A model generated the notes under the pieces. The model worked only from the letters and a program-made list of their open reading frames with translations. It was not told the origin of the DNA and searched no databases. A stretch of DNA of 30,725 nt from CAZEJK01 sp964512045 (lineage in GTDB: Bacteria > Acidobacteriota > Thermoanaerobaculia > Thermoanaerobaculales > Sulfomarinibacteraceae): the NCBI GenBank assembly GCA_964512045.1, contig CAZEJK010000039.1, forward strand, positions 1-30,725, read 5' to 3'. This document shows, one piece after another, positions 15,967 through 24,900 of this stretch (position 1 is the first letter of the stretch; each line of letters begins with the position of its first letter). A program made the position numbers and the translations under genes.

Positions 15967-17463
15967 TCAGAACTTCACCAGCAGCTCGGTCCGGAAGCCT
16001 GCAAACCGCTCCGCATCGTCCGGATCCGACACATACCCATCCATCTGTAGCATCAGTCGGTTCCCCAGCTTGCGTTGGAGACGGGCGCCGATCGCCACGG
16101 CGTCCGGTCCGTCCTCCGTCGACCTCCTGCCGCCCGCCTCCACCACCAGCTGCGTCCGGTCATCGTCCCAGAACAGCTGGTAGCCGACACCGATGCCCCA
16201 GGCATCGTCGGCCCGGTTGCCCAACGCCGGGCGGAACCTCCCGAGCCCCACCGCCGCGAACATCAGACCGGTCCGGCCAAGCGGGCCTCCGGCAGTCGGG
16301 TCGCGGGCAGCGGAGGAGTACTGGTCGATCCCCCAGAACGCGTTGCAGTAGACGATGTTGTCGCTTCCTTTCGGCTTCGTCGACAGCTCGCCGAACATGA
16401 GCAGCCCGTCAGACACTGCGGCAGACTCCTCGTCCAGAGCCCATGAGGCGTTTGCCCGAAGCGAGGTGTTGAAGCGACCGATCCGTTGTACCGAGCTGAC
16501 TCCGAGGTACAGGCCATCGCCGGACGAGTCGCGGTCCACATCACTGGCCACATACGCGACGTCGACCTCGATCGTCGATCTCTGGGTCTCCAGCTCGGTG
16601 AACCACCCCACCAGCAGCGCATCGTCATCCTCACGGTTGTCGTCGCGATGGATGTCGTTGACGCCGATCAGCGCCGTTGTGCGAACGTTGATCAGCTTCA
16701 GGCTCGGAACCATGATGTTGTTCCACGTCAGCCCGACGGAGTCGATCTGATCGTTGAGCATGATCCCGTCCTGGAACTCGATCTTCTGCCGACCGACGGC
16801 GAAGCCCACATCCCACTTCCTGGTGCCCTCGCGATCCAGCTTCGGAAAGAGCTCTCCGATGTCCCCTTCGAAGAACGCGGTGGAGACCTCGAGCCCGAGC
16901 TCATCCTCCCAGCCCTCCAGCGACTCCGGCGAGAACGTGTAGGTGGTGAACTTCCCGTTGGCATGGAGCGGCTGGATCCCCACCAGAAAGCGGGTCGAGG
17001 CCGTCAGCTGCAGGTTGGCGAACAGGTCCAGGCGATGCGGGTTCTCCACCAGATCCGGGCCGTCACCGCTGTCCAGCCAGTTGATACTTGTCCGGTACGA
17101 CCCGAAGACCCACAACGACGGGGTCACCACGGCCCCGGTTGGCAGCTCCTTGCCTGGAGGGAGCTTCCCGACGTTCAGAAGACCGGGGCCCAGCTCGAGA
17201 ATCGGCCCGGCACGTGGCGGCAGCTCGTCCTCCAGCAGCATCGGGATCGCCTCGTCCGGAAGTGCCAGGTCCTCGCGCACCGGTACGCCTTCGGCCCTCT
17301 CCACCGGTGGCGGCGGTGGTGTCGTTCCGGGCGTCTCGGTGTCCTTCTCATCCGCAGCCGGCGTCGGCGTCGACGACGGCTCGCCCGGCGCCTGCGCCGA
17401 GACGACGCCGACCGACAGCGCCAGCACCACGGCGACCAGCCAGCAGCTCCGCTCCCCGCTCAT
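15967..17463 (-). CDS. Outer-membrane beta-barrel (porin-like) protein
   Basis: This 498-residue protein has a signal peptide (about 1-23, cleavage near VSA/QA), a proline/threonine-rich linker (about 27-55) and then ~400 residues of alternating polar and hydrophobic strands. It ends in Phe after LLVK, the usual last-strand signal for outer-membrane insertion. Some stretches resemble alginate-export or phosphate-selective porins. No CXXCH motif is present. The start ATG at 17463 overlaps the pentaheme stop as ATGA, with GAGGGAG seven bases before it. Its tight coupling to a periplasmic multiheme cytochrome recalls the porin-cytochrome pairs (MtrAB, PioAB, PCC) that conduct electrons across the outer membrane. 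I see no sequence likeness to MtrB that I can assert, so this role is inference from context; a plain channel is the alternative. Confidence 0.82.
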   Translation of the reverse strand: MSGERSCWLVAVVLALSVGVVSAQAPGEPSSTPTPAADEKDTETPGTTPPPPPVERAEGVPVREDLALPDEAIPMLLEDELPPRAGPILELGPGLLNVGKLPPGKELPTGAVVTPSLWVFGSYRTSINWLDSGDGPDLVENPHRLDLFANLQLTASTRFLVGIQPLHANGKFTTYTFSPESLEGWEDELGLEVSTAFFEGDIGELFPKLDREGTRKWDVGFAVGRQKIEFQDGIMLNDQIDSVGLTWNNIMVPSLKLINVRTTALIGVNDIHRDDNREDDDALLVGWFTELETQRSTIEVDVAYVASDVDRDSSGDGLYLGVSSVQRIGRFNTSLRANASWALDEESAAVSDGLLMFGELSTKPKGSDNIVYCNAFWGIDQYSSAARDPTAGGPLGRTGLMFAAVGLGRFRPALGNRADDAWGIGVGYQLFWDDDRTQLVVEAGGRRSTEDGPDAVAIGARLQRKLGNRLMLQMDGYVSDPDDAERFAGFRTELLVKF

Positions 17464-19520
17464 CGGGCGACTCCCTCGCCACGTGCAAAGGGCGCACCCG
17501 ATCGACCCGGCAGATCCGGAACATCGGCAGCACGCAGGGTCGAAGCCGGAGGGTACTCGGCAGGAAATTGCTCCGCACGGGGCGCCCCGTTCACGGTTGT
17601 GATCCGAGCTCGCCGCTCCCAGATCACCTCGCAGTTCTCGATCAGCTTGTCCGCGACCTCGCGGGAGGTCATGCCGAAGTCGAACCCGACGGACTGCACC
17701 CCTCGAACGAAGTGAATCGGCACCGCCTGATAGCGCAGCCGTGCCGTCACGGTGTACGGCTCCCGCCCGGTGAGCGCCTCTGGATCGATGTGGTACTCCG
17801 GCTCGCGGCTTCCTCCCGGCTCGATCCCTCCGCGGTGCTTGCGCACCCCCTTCGCCCGGCCGTACAACGTCGACGGACGGTCCTCGGGACGGAGCATCGG
17901 AAGCGCGGAGACCGATGTGTTCACCGGCAGGATCGACACCTGCTCGCCGCCGCGGACGAGACGCGTCACGAACTTGGACTTCAAGTGGAACAGATCCTCG
18001 TCCACCGGCAGCAGACCCTTCTTGACGTACGCTGACTTGTCGTCGCGCAGGTCACCGGCCGGGTCCCGGTCGCCGGACTTGTAGACGGCGATCCCGGCCG
18101 CATCGTGAACCACCACCTCCATGTAGATCAGCCGCTCCGCATCGAAGCCGGTCGGCACCAGGTGGCCGTCGGTGGCGGAGGCAACCTCGATTGAGATCTC
18201 CAGGCCATCGCCGTCGCGCTCCACCTCGATCGGGCCGAGCCCGAAGCCGTTGCGCATCACCTCCAGTCGCCGTTCGCGCGCCCAGGCGAGCAGCTCCTGC
18301 TGCTCGTTGATGATCTCCCGCGCGTCGTACCGGTCATCGATCGAGCGCCACGCATCGGGAAACTCGAAGTCCGCGTCCACCGAGTCCTCGAAGGCGTCCG
18401 TACCCCACCCGGCGTCGACATCGAACTCCAGCCACTCGCGCATCGTCTTGAGCTCGGAGGCGCGTACGTTGTGCGGAAAGATCCCGGGATGCACGATCGG
18501 TGCATCGGGACCCGCGAAGTAGTGGTTCGTCAGCTTCCGGTCTCTGGTCGGCACGCCCCCGACGACCGCCGCCGGGCCGTGATCGAACCCCGACGGCTTG
18601 CCCTCGACCTTCCCCATGTGGCAATCGACGCAGGTGTCGCCCCGCTCGGCTGCCGGTGAGTGGCGATACTCGGAGTACGTCTCCTCCACCCGGAAGCCGT
18701 TGAAGTTCAGGACCTCGTGGCAGGTGGCACAGAACTTCGGAGAGTCGATCGTCTCGAGCGTTCGGACCTCCCGATGGATCGCTCGTCCCGGTTGATCCGG
18801 CGAGGTCACCACCCGGTACATCTCCGGCTCCGAGAGGACGCGCTCGAGCTCGTCGTTACCCGAAGGGCCGTACACCGGTGCGTAGATATCGCCACTCTCG
18901 AACGCGATGCGACCGGTCACCTTCCCGTACTCCTGCGGCATCCGGTGGCAGGTAATGCAGGTGATCCCCTCCCGCGATGCCGGGTGCCGATCCAGGTTCG
19001 ACGCCGAGAACGGCTCCCCCAGCTCCGAGCCGATCGGCGCGTGGCAGCGCAAGCAGAAGTCGCCGATGGTCGTGGACATCTGCAGGTTCATCTTGTTCTG
19101 CATCGCCATCATCAACGGGCTGAGCTGGGCGTAGGCGTGCTGCGAGACCGACCACTCGCGGTACTGCTTCGGGTGGCACGTGGCGCAGGTCGCGGCCGAT
19201 GGGAACCGATCCTCTAAGAACAGCTGCTGATGCTCTGCAGCGGCCTGAGAGACAACCTTCTCCTGAGCAGCTTCGACGGAGGTCTCTGCTTCGAGATCCT
19301 CTGCATCGAGAAACAGCGAGTCCTCGTCTCCGAGCGCATCGCCTCCCAAGAGATCGTCATCGCCGAGAAGGCTGTCGTCATCGCCGAGCTCCTCGTCCTC
19401 CAGCAGATCCTCCTGCGGCGCCGGCGTCGGTGTCGGCGCCGGTTGTGGAGGCTCCTCGGCCAGCCCGGCCGACAGCACCACTGCAGCTGCCACGATCACA
19501 CACACCACTCTGATACTCAT
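17460..19520 (-). CDS. Periplasmic pentaheme cytochrome c with acidic N-terminal repeat
   Basis: This 686-residue protein opens the redox operon. A signal peptide (about 1-21) is followed by an acidic low-complexity stretch (about 38-80) with units such as GDDDSLLGDDDLLGGD, like the linker in the decaheme protein of the same operon. Five CXXCH sites lie at residues 112, 156, 188, 264 and 297. The other ~380 residues have no heme; they include DGHLVPTG (about 451-458) and a beta-rich region also seen in large cytochrome c554-like proteins. Further axial ligands or a catalytic site may lie there, but I cannot assign one. The ATG at 19520 was chosen for the strong GGGGGGAGGAG upstream and the signal peptide; a longer frame to 19622 would run through the promoter region. 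Its end overlaps the barrel gene by four bases. Confidence 0.9.
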   Translation of the reverse strand: MSIRVVCVIVAAAVVLSAGLAEEPPQPAPTPTPAPQEDLLEDEELGDDDSLLGDDDLLGGDALGDEDSLFLDAEDLEAETSVEAAQEKVVSQAAAEHQQLFLEDRFPSAATCATCHPKQYREWSVSQHAYAQLSPLMMAMQNKMNLQMSTTIGDFCLRCHAPIGSELGEPFSASNLDRHPASREGITCITCHRMPQEYGKVTGRIAFESGDIYAPVYGPSGNDELERVLSEPEMYRVVTSPDQPGRAIHREVRTLETIDSPKFCATCHEVLNFNGFRVEETYSEYRHSPAAERGDTCVDCHMGKVEGKPSGFDHGPAAVVGGVPTRDRKLTNHYFAGPDAPIVHPGIFPHNVRASELKTMREWLEFDVDAGWGTDAFEDSVDADFEFPDAWRSIDDRYDAREIINEQQELLAWARERRLEVMRNGFGLGPIEVERDGDGLEISIEVASATDGHLVPTGFDAERLIYMEVVVHDAAGIAVYKSGDRDPAGDLRDDKSAYVKKGLLPVDEDLFHLKSKFVTRLVRGGEQVSILPVNTSVSALPMLRPEDRPSTLYGRAKGVRKHRGGIEPGGSREPEYHIDPEALTGREPYTVTARLRYQAVPIHFVRGVQSVGFDFGMTSREVADKLIENCEVIWERRARITTVNGAPRAEQFPAEYPPASTLRAADVPDLPGRSGAPFARGEGVAR

Positions 19521-19593
19521 GAAGCTCCTCCCCCCGAAGACCCGGGCGAATCCCAATAATCGCGAATCATTCCTACGAAGCTTCTCCCAGTTC

Positions 19594-19672
19594 CAAGATA
19601 GTGTCAAGTCAAGATATGACAATATGATAGAGACATCATCTCATTATTGAGCGTATCTGCAAATGAATACGC
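19594..19672 (-). promoter_or_regulatory. AT-rich promoter and operator region of the redox operon
   Basis: This is the only clearly AT-rich stretch between the two large minus-strand operons. On the minus strand TTGTCA (19623-19618) and TATCTT (19601-19596) are spaced by 16 bases and could be -35 and -10 elements, putting the start about 70 bases before the pentaheme ATG. An imperfect operator, TGTCA-N10-TGACA, spans 19602-19621 and would overlap the promoter; it also holds a tandem TTGACTTGAC. The small inverted repeat CTCATTATTGAG lies just upstream. The regulator is unknown. No clear TTGA-N6-TCAA box is present, so control by the Crp/Fnr protein here is not supported. Confidence 0.45.
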
Positions 19673-19870
19673 GACCTGTCCCGCCACGCCAGCCACAGGG
19701 CGCACCCAAAGGATGCGCCGGAGCTGCCGGTCCCAGGGCCACGCACCTCGCACCCACTCGACGTCGGGTATGAGCTCCCCCACCCACCCCCGACTCCCTC
19801 GCAGGAGCGACGACGCCGCAGCCCGGCCCGCGGTCCCCGGCGGCACGGTTGCGCCTACCCGAGCTTCTCC

Positions 19871-21985
19871 TCACCCGTCGTGGGCAATCTGCTTGATCCG
19901 CTCACGGGTTGCCGGAGGCACCGACGTGAACCGTAGCCGGCACCGCCTGCGCCCCTCCACCTCGATGAGCTCGACGACCTTCGCGTACAGCTCGCCGAAC
20001 CGTTCCGTCACAGGCTGATCGAGCTGCACCTCCACCAGAACATCGTCGTAGCGGTGCACCACGGCACTGGTAGTGAGCACCAGCGCGTCCTTACCGATCT
20101 CCTCGACGGTCGCGTCGGCGTGCTCGTCGGCCACCTCCTTGCCGACGACGCAACGCAGCGTGGCCCGACCGGAGCACGCCATCAGGTCCTCTGGCTCCCG
20201 GTGCTCCGCGGGCACCTCGATGGTTGGCGGGTCGCCGAACGCCACCAGCGCCCAGACGTTCTGCGACGCCTTCTTGCCCTTCGCCTGGACCTCGATCGGT
20301 CCCCGGAAGTGCGCCATGTCGGCCACCAGCTCCCGGGTCGCCGACGACACCAGCACCTCGCCGCCGACGGTGAAGCTCTCGATCCTGCCCGCGAGGTTCA
20401 CATCGTCGCCCACGACTCCGTACTTCATCCGCGTCTCCGAACCGATATTGCCGACGATCACGTTGCCGGTGTTGATCCCGATCCCCATCTCCAGGCGAAC
20501 CTGGACCCGCGACGCGAGCTCGGCGTTGAGCTCCTCCAGATCCACCTGCATCCGAGCGGCACACTGGACCGCTCGCGCGGCATCGTCGTCGTGCGCGAAC
20601 GGCGCCCCGAACAGCGCCATGATGCCGTCGCCGATGAACTCGATGACGGTACCGCCGTGAGCGTGGATCAGCTCCGCCATCCGTCCGAGGTACGCGTTGA
20701 GCAGCTCGATCATCTCCGCCGGAGAGAGCCGCTCCGACAGCGAGGTGAACCCGCGCAGATCCGACATCATGATCGTCACCGTGCGCACCTCTCCGCCCGG
20801 CCTGAGGTTAGCCGGGTCGGCCAGCACCTGCTGAGCCACCTCCGGGCTGACATAGCGACCGAAGGTGTCGCGGATCAGATCCCGCTCCTTCAGCCCGCGG
20901 ATCATCCGGTTGATCTCCACGGCGAGCTCGGCAATCTCGTCGCGCCGGCGCGGCTCGTTCGCCTCGACGTCCAGATCGCCCTGCCCCACTGCGCGGGCAA
21001 CGTCCGCCACCTGCTCGACTGGACGGCTGATCTTCACCGCCAGGAAGGCCGCGCCGAGCACCGCGAGCCCGAGCCCGACGAGCACCGCCATTCCCAGGCT
21101 ACGGTTCATCCGCGCCACCGCCCGGTAGGCATCGGCCTCGCTCCGCTCCACCACCAAGGCCCAGTCCAGCTCCGTGGGGAACCCGTACGCCGCCAGGAAC
21201 GACCGCCCGTCCGCGCGGGTGTACGAGCGTGCGCTGACGGCCCGCGAGCGCGAGTCGAGCAGCTCGACCGCCTCGGCCACGATGGCGAGGTGCGACAGAT
21301 CGGTCCGTTCGGGGTCGAACAGACGCCGGCCGTCGGAGCCCACGAGCTCGATCCTGCCGGCTGCGGTGAACGGATGCTCTGCGATCAGCTCTGCGACGCG
21401 TCCGAGGTCCACGGTCGCGAGCATCACGGCCTGCCGCCCTGCCACGGGGTTGTCAAGAGGAACCACCACGATGAGCAGCCAGTGGCCACTCTCCGCGACG
21501 TGACGCGGTCCTTCCGACACGATACCGCCGTCGCTGCGGTCAAACAGCGTCCGCACCGTCTCGGGAGGGACCGTCAGCACCTCGGCAGGATCGAGCCCGG
21601 CCTCGAGCATCGCCTCCGTGGCATCATCCCGGGTCACGACGACCGGGCCCGGCACCCCCAGAACGCTCACCTGGCACGCGACGACGTCCGGCAGCGTGGC
21701 AAGACCGGCCCTCAGCAAGGAGAGCTTCTCCTGCCCCCCGAGGATCGGGCTGTCCACTGCCGAGGCCACGAGCTCCAGCGGCGCCACCCAGGTGTCCTCG
21801 TACAGCCCGTCGATCTCGCGCACGAGGGACTCCGCGGTCCGTGCGATCTCGTCGTTGGCGGTGCTCTTCAGCTCGTCGCGGGACATCTGGATCATCGAGC
21901 GCCCCGCCAGCGCCAACGGCACGGTTGCCAGCACAGCGGAGTACACCAGCAGCTTGTTGCGCAGACCGAACAACCGCACCTTCAC
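19871..21985 (-). CDS. Membrane nucleotidyl cyclase (class III): extracytoplasmic sensor-HAMP-CHD, PilZ-like tail
   Basis: This 704-residue protein has a membrane helix (about 10-30), a ~260-residue periplasmic sensor of dCache-like pattern (about 35-290), a second helix (about 297-318), a HAMP linker (about 319-370) and a class III cyclase domain (about 395-585). Metal-binding Asp409 (MMSDLRGFT) and Asp453 (IGDG) are present, as are Asn530 and Arg534 for transition-state binding, so it should be active. The purine-pocket positions are Glu449 and Gly523 rather than the Lys/Asp pair of typical adenylate cyclases, so cAMP versus cGMP is open. The last ~100 residues look like a PilZ-type beta-barrel but without its c-di-GMP motif. 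The start is GTG at 21985, overlapping the PKD gene stop as GTGA. It ends the LysM-FecR/PKD/cyclase operon, so its sensor may read an envelope signal from those two proteins. Confidence 0.9.
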   Translation of the reverse strand: MKVRLFGLRNKLLVYSAVLATVPLALAGRSMIQMSRDELKSTANDEIARTAESLVREIDGLYEDTWVAPLELVASAVDSPILGGQEKLSLLRAGLATLPDVVACQVSVLGVPGPVVVTRDDATEAMLEAGLDPAEVLTVPPETVRTLFDRSDGGIVSEGPRHVAESGHWLLIVVVPLDNPVAGRQAVMLATVDLGRVAELIAEHPFTAAGRIELVGSDGRRLFDPERTDLSHLAIVAEAVELLDSRSRAVSARSYTRADGRSFLAAYGFPTELDWALVVERSEADAYRAVARMNRSLGMAVLVGLGLAVLGAAFLAVKISRPVEQVADVARAVGQGDLDVEANEPRRRDEIAELAVEINRMIRGLKERDLIRDTFGRYVSPEVAQQVLADPANLRPGGEVRTVTIMMSDLRGFTSLSERLSPAEMIELLNAYLGRMAELIHAHGGTVIEFIGDGIMALFGAPFAHDDDAARAVQCAARMQVDLEELNAELASRVQVRLEMGIGINTGNVIVGNIGSETRMKYGVVGDDVNLAGRIESFTVGGEVLVSSATRELVADMAHFRGPIEVQAKGKKASQNVWALVAFGDPPTIEVPAEHREPEDLMACSGRATLRCVVGKEVADEHADATVEEIGKDALVLTTSAVVHRYDDVLVEVQLDQPVTERFGELYAKVVELIEVEGRRRCRLRFTSVPPATRERIKQIAHDG

Positions 21986-24900
21986 TGCGACCCCCGCGCC
22001 GCAACGGTCACGGTGACCTCGTCCGTCGCCGAGCCGCACAGCAGACCAGTCGAGTCGGAGACCGTCAGCCGTGCCGTATAGCGACCGGGCTCGGAGTACG
22101 CATGCTGCACAACCGGCCCACGCGCTGTGGATCCATCTCCGAGATCCCAGAGGTAGGTCAGCTGATCCCCGTCGGGGTCCTCCGAGCCGCGGGCGTCGAG
22201 CACCGCGACGTCCAAGGCGCCACCCGTCCAGGCCGTGAAGTCCTCGCCGGCGCGCGCCACGGGCCGCCCGTTCACTCGCACGGGCAGCATTGCGGTCGCA
22301 ACGCTGCACGACGTCCCCGCTCCGTCGTCAGCAGTCAGTACGAGGGTGTGGCTCCCAGGCACCTCCCAGCTCGGGGACCCTGATGCCAGGGCGCGCCCCT
22401 CCTCCGTGCTCCAGCTCAGCCGGAGCGCGTCGCCGTCCGGGTCGAACGAACCCACACCGTCCAGCACCACAGGGTCACCCGGACACACCACCTGCGGTGC
22501 TCCCGGCTTGGCGGTCGGTGGACGGTTCACGGTCATCCGGTGCACGACCTGGCTCCGGCTGGTCGTCAGGCCCAGGCCGTCGTCGCCCACGACCGTGACC
22601 TCGACCTGACCGGCGCGAGCGAACGCACGCTCCACCGTCGGGCCAGAGGCCGTGTGGCCGTCTGGGAAGGTCCACTGGAGGTGGACAGCCCGCTCACCAC
22701 TCACGCGAGCTTCTGCGCGGGCAACGGCCACGGTCATGGCGACCGGCTCCCCGACGCACACAGCCGACGGGGCATCCACCGCCAGCTCCGGCGGTGCCAA
22801 CACCGTGACCTTCAGCGAGCTCGTCGCGGAACCGTTCAGGGCCCCGGAGTCATCCTCGACGGTCAGCCGAACCGTGTAGGTTCCGGGCTCGTCCCAGGCA
22901 GCGCTGGCTCGCAGACCGCGCACGGACCGGCCATCGCCGAGATCCCAGATTGCGTCGGCGAGAACGCCATCCGGGTCGGAGGACTGGCTGGCGTCGAGCA
23001 CGACCGGCTGGTGCACACCCACCGTCCGGTCTGCACCGGCCACCGCCGTCGGCGCCGCGTTCACGAGGACCGTGTGCTGAGCGGCCACCGCCGAGCACAC
23101 GTCGGCTTCGGAGGTGGAGACCGTCAGCGTCGTGCGGTACCGCCCGGGCTCATCCCAGCGATGGGTCACCGCGGGGCCTTGCGCCGCGCTGCCGTCACCC
23201 AGGTCCCAGCTCCAGGAGACGATCGCCGCGCCGTCCGACATGGACCCGGAGCCGTCGAGCTCCACCGCCTCGCCCGCTGCGACCACGGTCGGCGCCGCGA
23301 TCTGAGCCACCGGCGCAGGCTGGACCACCACAGTGATCTCGTCGCTATGCCGGTTGTCACACTCACCGACGCGATCGCCGGTGACCGTCAGCACCACCGG
23401 GTACGTTCCCGGTTCGCGGTAACGGTGCTCGACCACCTCACCCCGTGCCGAGGTGCCGTCGCCCAGCTCCCAGCGGAACGAGCTCACCACACCGTCCGAG
23501 TCCGTGGAGGCCGAGCCGTCGAACCGGACCACGCTGTTGGCACACACGGTGCGATCGCCCCCGGCGTCAGCCCTCGGCGCTTCGGCGACACGGACGACGA
23601 GACGATCCACATCGCTGCCGCACTCCAGGCCGCTGTCATCCGTCACTGTCAAGGCTGCGGTGTACACACCTCCATCCGAAAACGTCCGCGTCGGGTTGAT
23701 GATGTCGGCCGACGCCCCGTCGGAGAAGCTCCATGAGTAGCGCAGCGCACCTCCGTCAGGATCCACCGAGCCCGATCCGTCGAGCAGCACCGGCTCGCCG
23801 GCACAGGCGAGCTGGTCGTCGCCGGCAGCAGCCTGTGGCGGCTGATTGATGGTGACGGTGATCGCGTCCCGGGAGGACGCGTTCGCCAGACCGGTCCCAT
23901 CATCGACCGTCAGCGTCACCGGGTACACGCCACCCTCGGTGTAGACGTGCGTGACCGTACGCCCGGTGGCGATCGATCCGTCTCCGAAGTCCCAGCGCAT
24001 GAGCAGCGGATCGCCGTCCGGGTCGGCCGAGCCTCCACCGTCGAAGGTGACCGCCCGATCACAGGTCCTCACGTCGCCACCCGCCACCGCGACAGGTGCG
24101 TGGTTCACATGGATCATGACCTCGTCCGTCGCGGAGCCGTTGGCTGCGTCCGAGTCGTCACGCACCTCCAGCTCGGCCCTGACCACGCCCGGCTGCTCGA
24201 GCTCCGTGACGAGCATCGCGCCAGTCGAGGACTGACCATCACTCAGCTCCCACCGCGCCGTCCGAACCGTTCCGTCCGGGTCGTACGAGCGGCCACCGTC
24301 CAGGCGAACCGTCTCGCCCGGCGCCACCCGCATGTCCGCACCGGCCACAGCCACCGGTGCAGCGTTCACCCGGACGAGCACCGCGTCGTGGTCCACTGCA
24401 GCGGCATCGCCCGAGTCGTCCGCCACGGTCAACGACACCGTGTACACGCCCGGCTGGGCAAACGCGTGGCGCACGACCGGACCGTTCGCAGTAGCGCCGT
24501 CTCCGAAGCTCCACAGGTGGCTGGTGACGGCTCCGTCGGGATCGTACGAGCCGGTGGCTGCAAGCCGCACCGTCTCCCCTGGCGCCGCGATCTGATCCGG
24601 GCCGGCGTCGGCCACCGGTCGTTGGTTGATGACAACCTCCGCGCTGATGTGGCGCGTGGACGACACGGTGCCAGAGCTGTCCGTCACGTACAGGGTCACC
24701 GGGTACGTCCCGGGCTGGCCGTACGTATGGCGCACCGTTCGTCCCGTCGCCTCGGCGCCGTCACCGAAGCTCCACCGGTACGAGATGATCTCCCCGTCCG
24801 GGTCCTCCGAGCCGCTCGCATCGAACGCCACCTCGCTCGCNNNNNNNNNNCACCCTCCATCACCGGGACGGGCGGAGCGTTCACCCGCACTGACAGCTGA

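Noticed and set aside
20054..22081. 675-codon plus-strand frame opposite the cyclase
   Set aside because: Antisense composition with no domain, while the minus strand encodes complete cyclase motifs.
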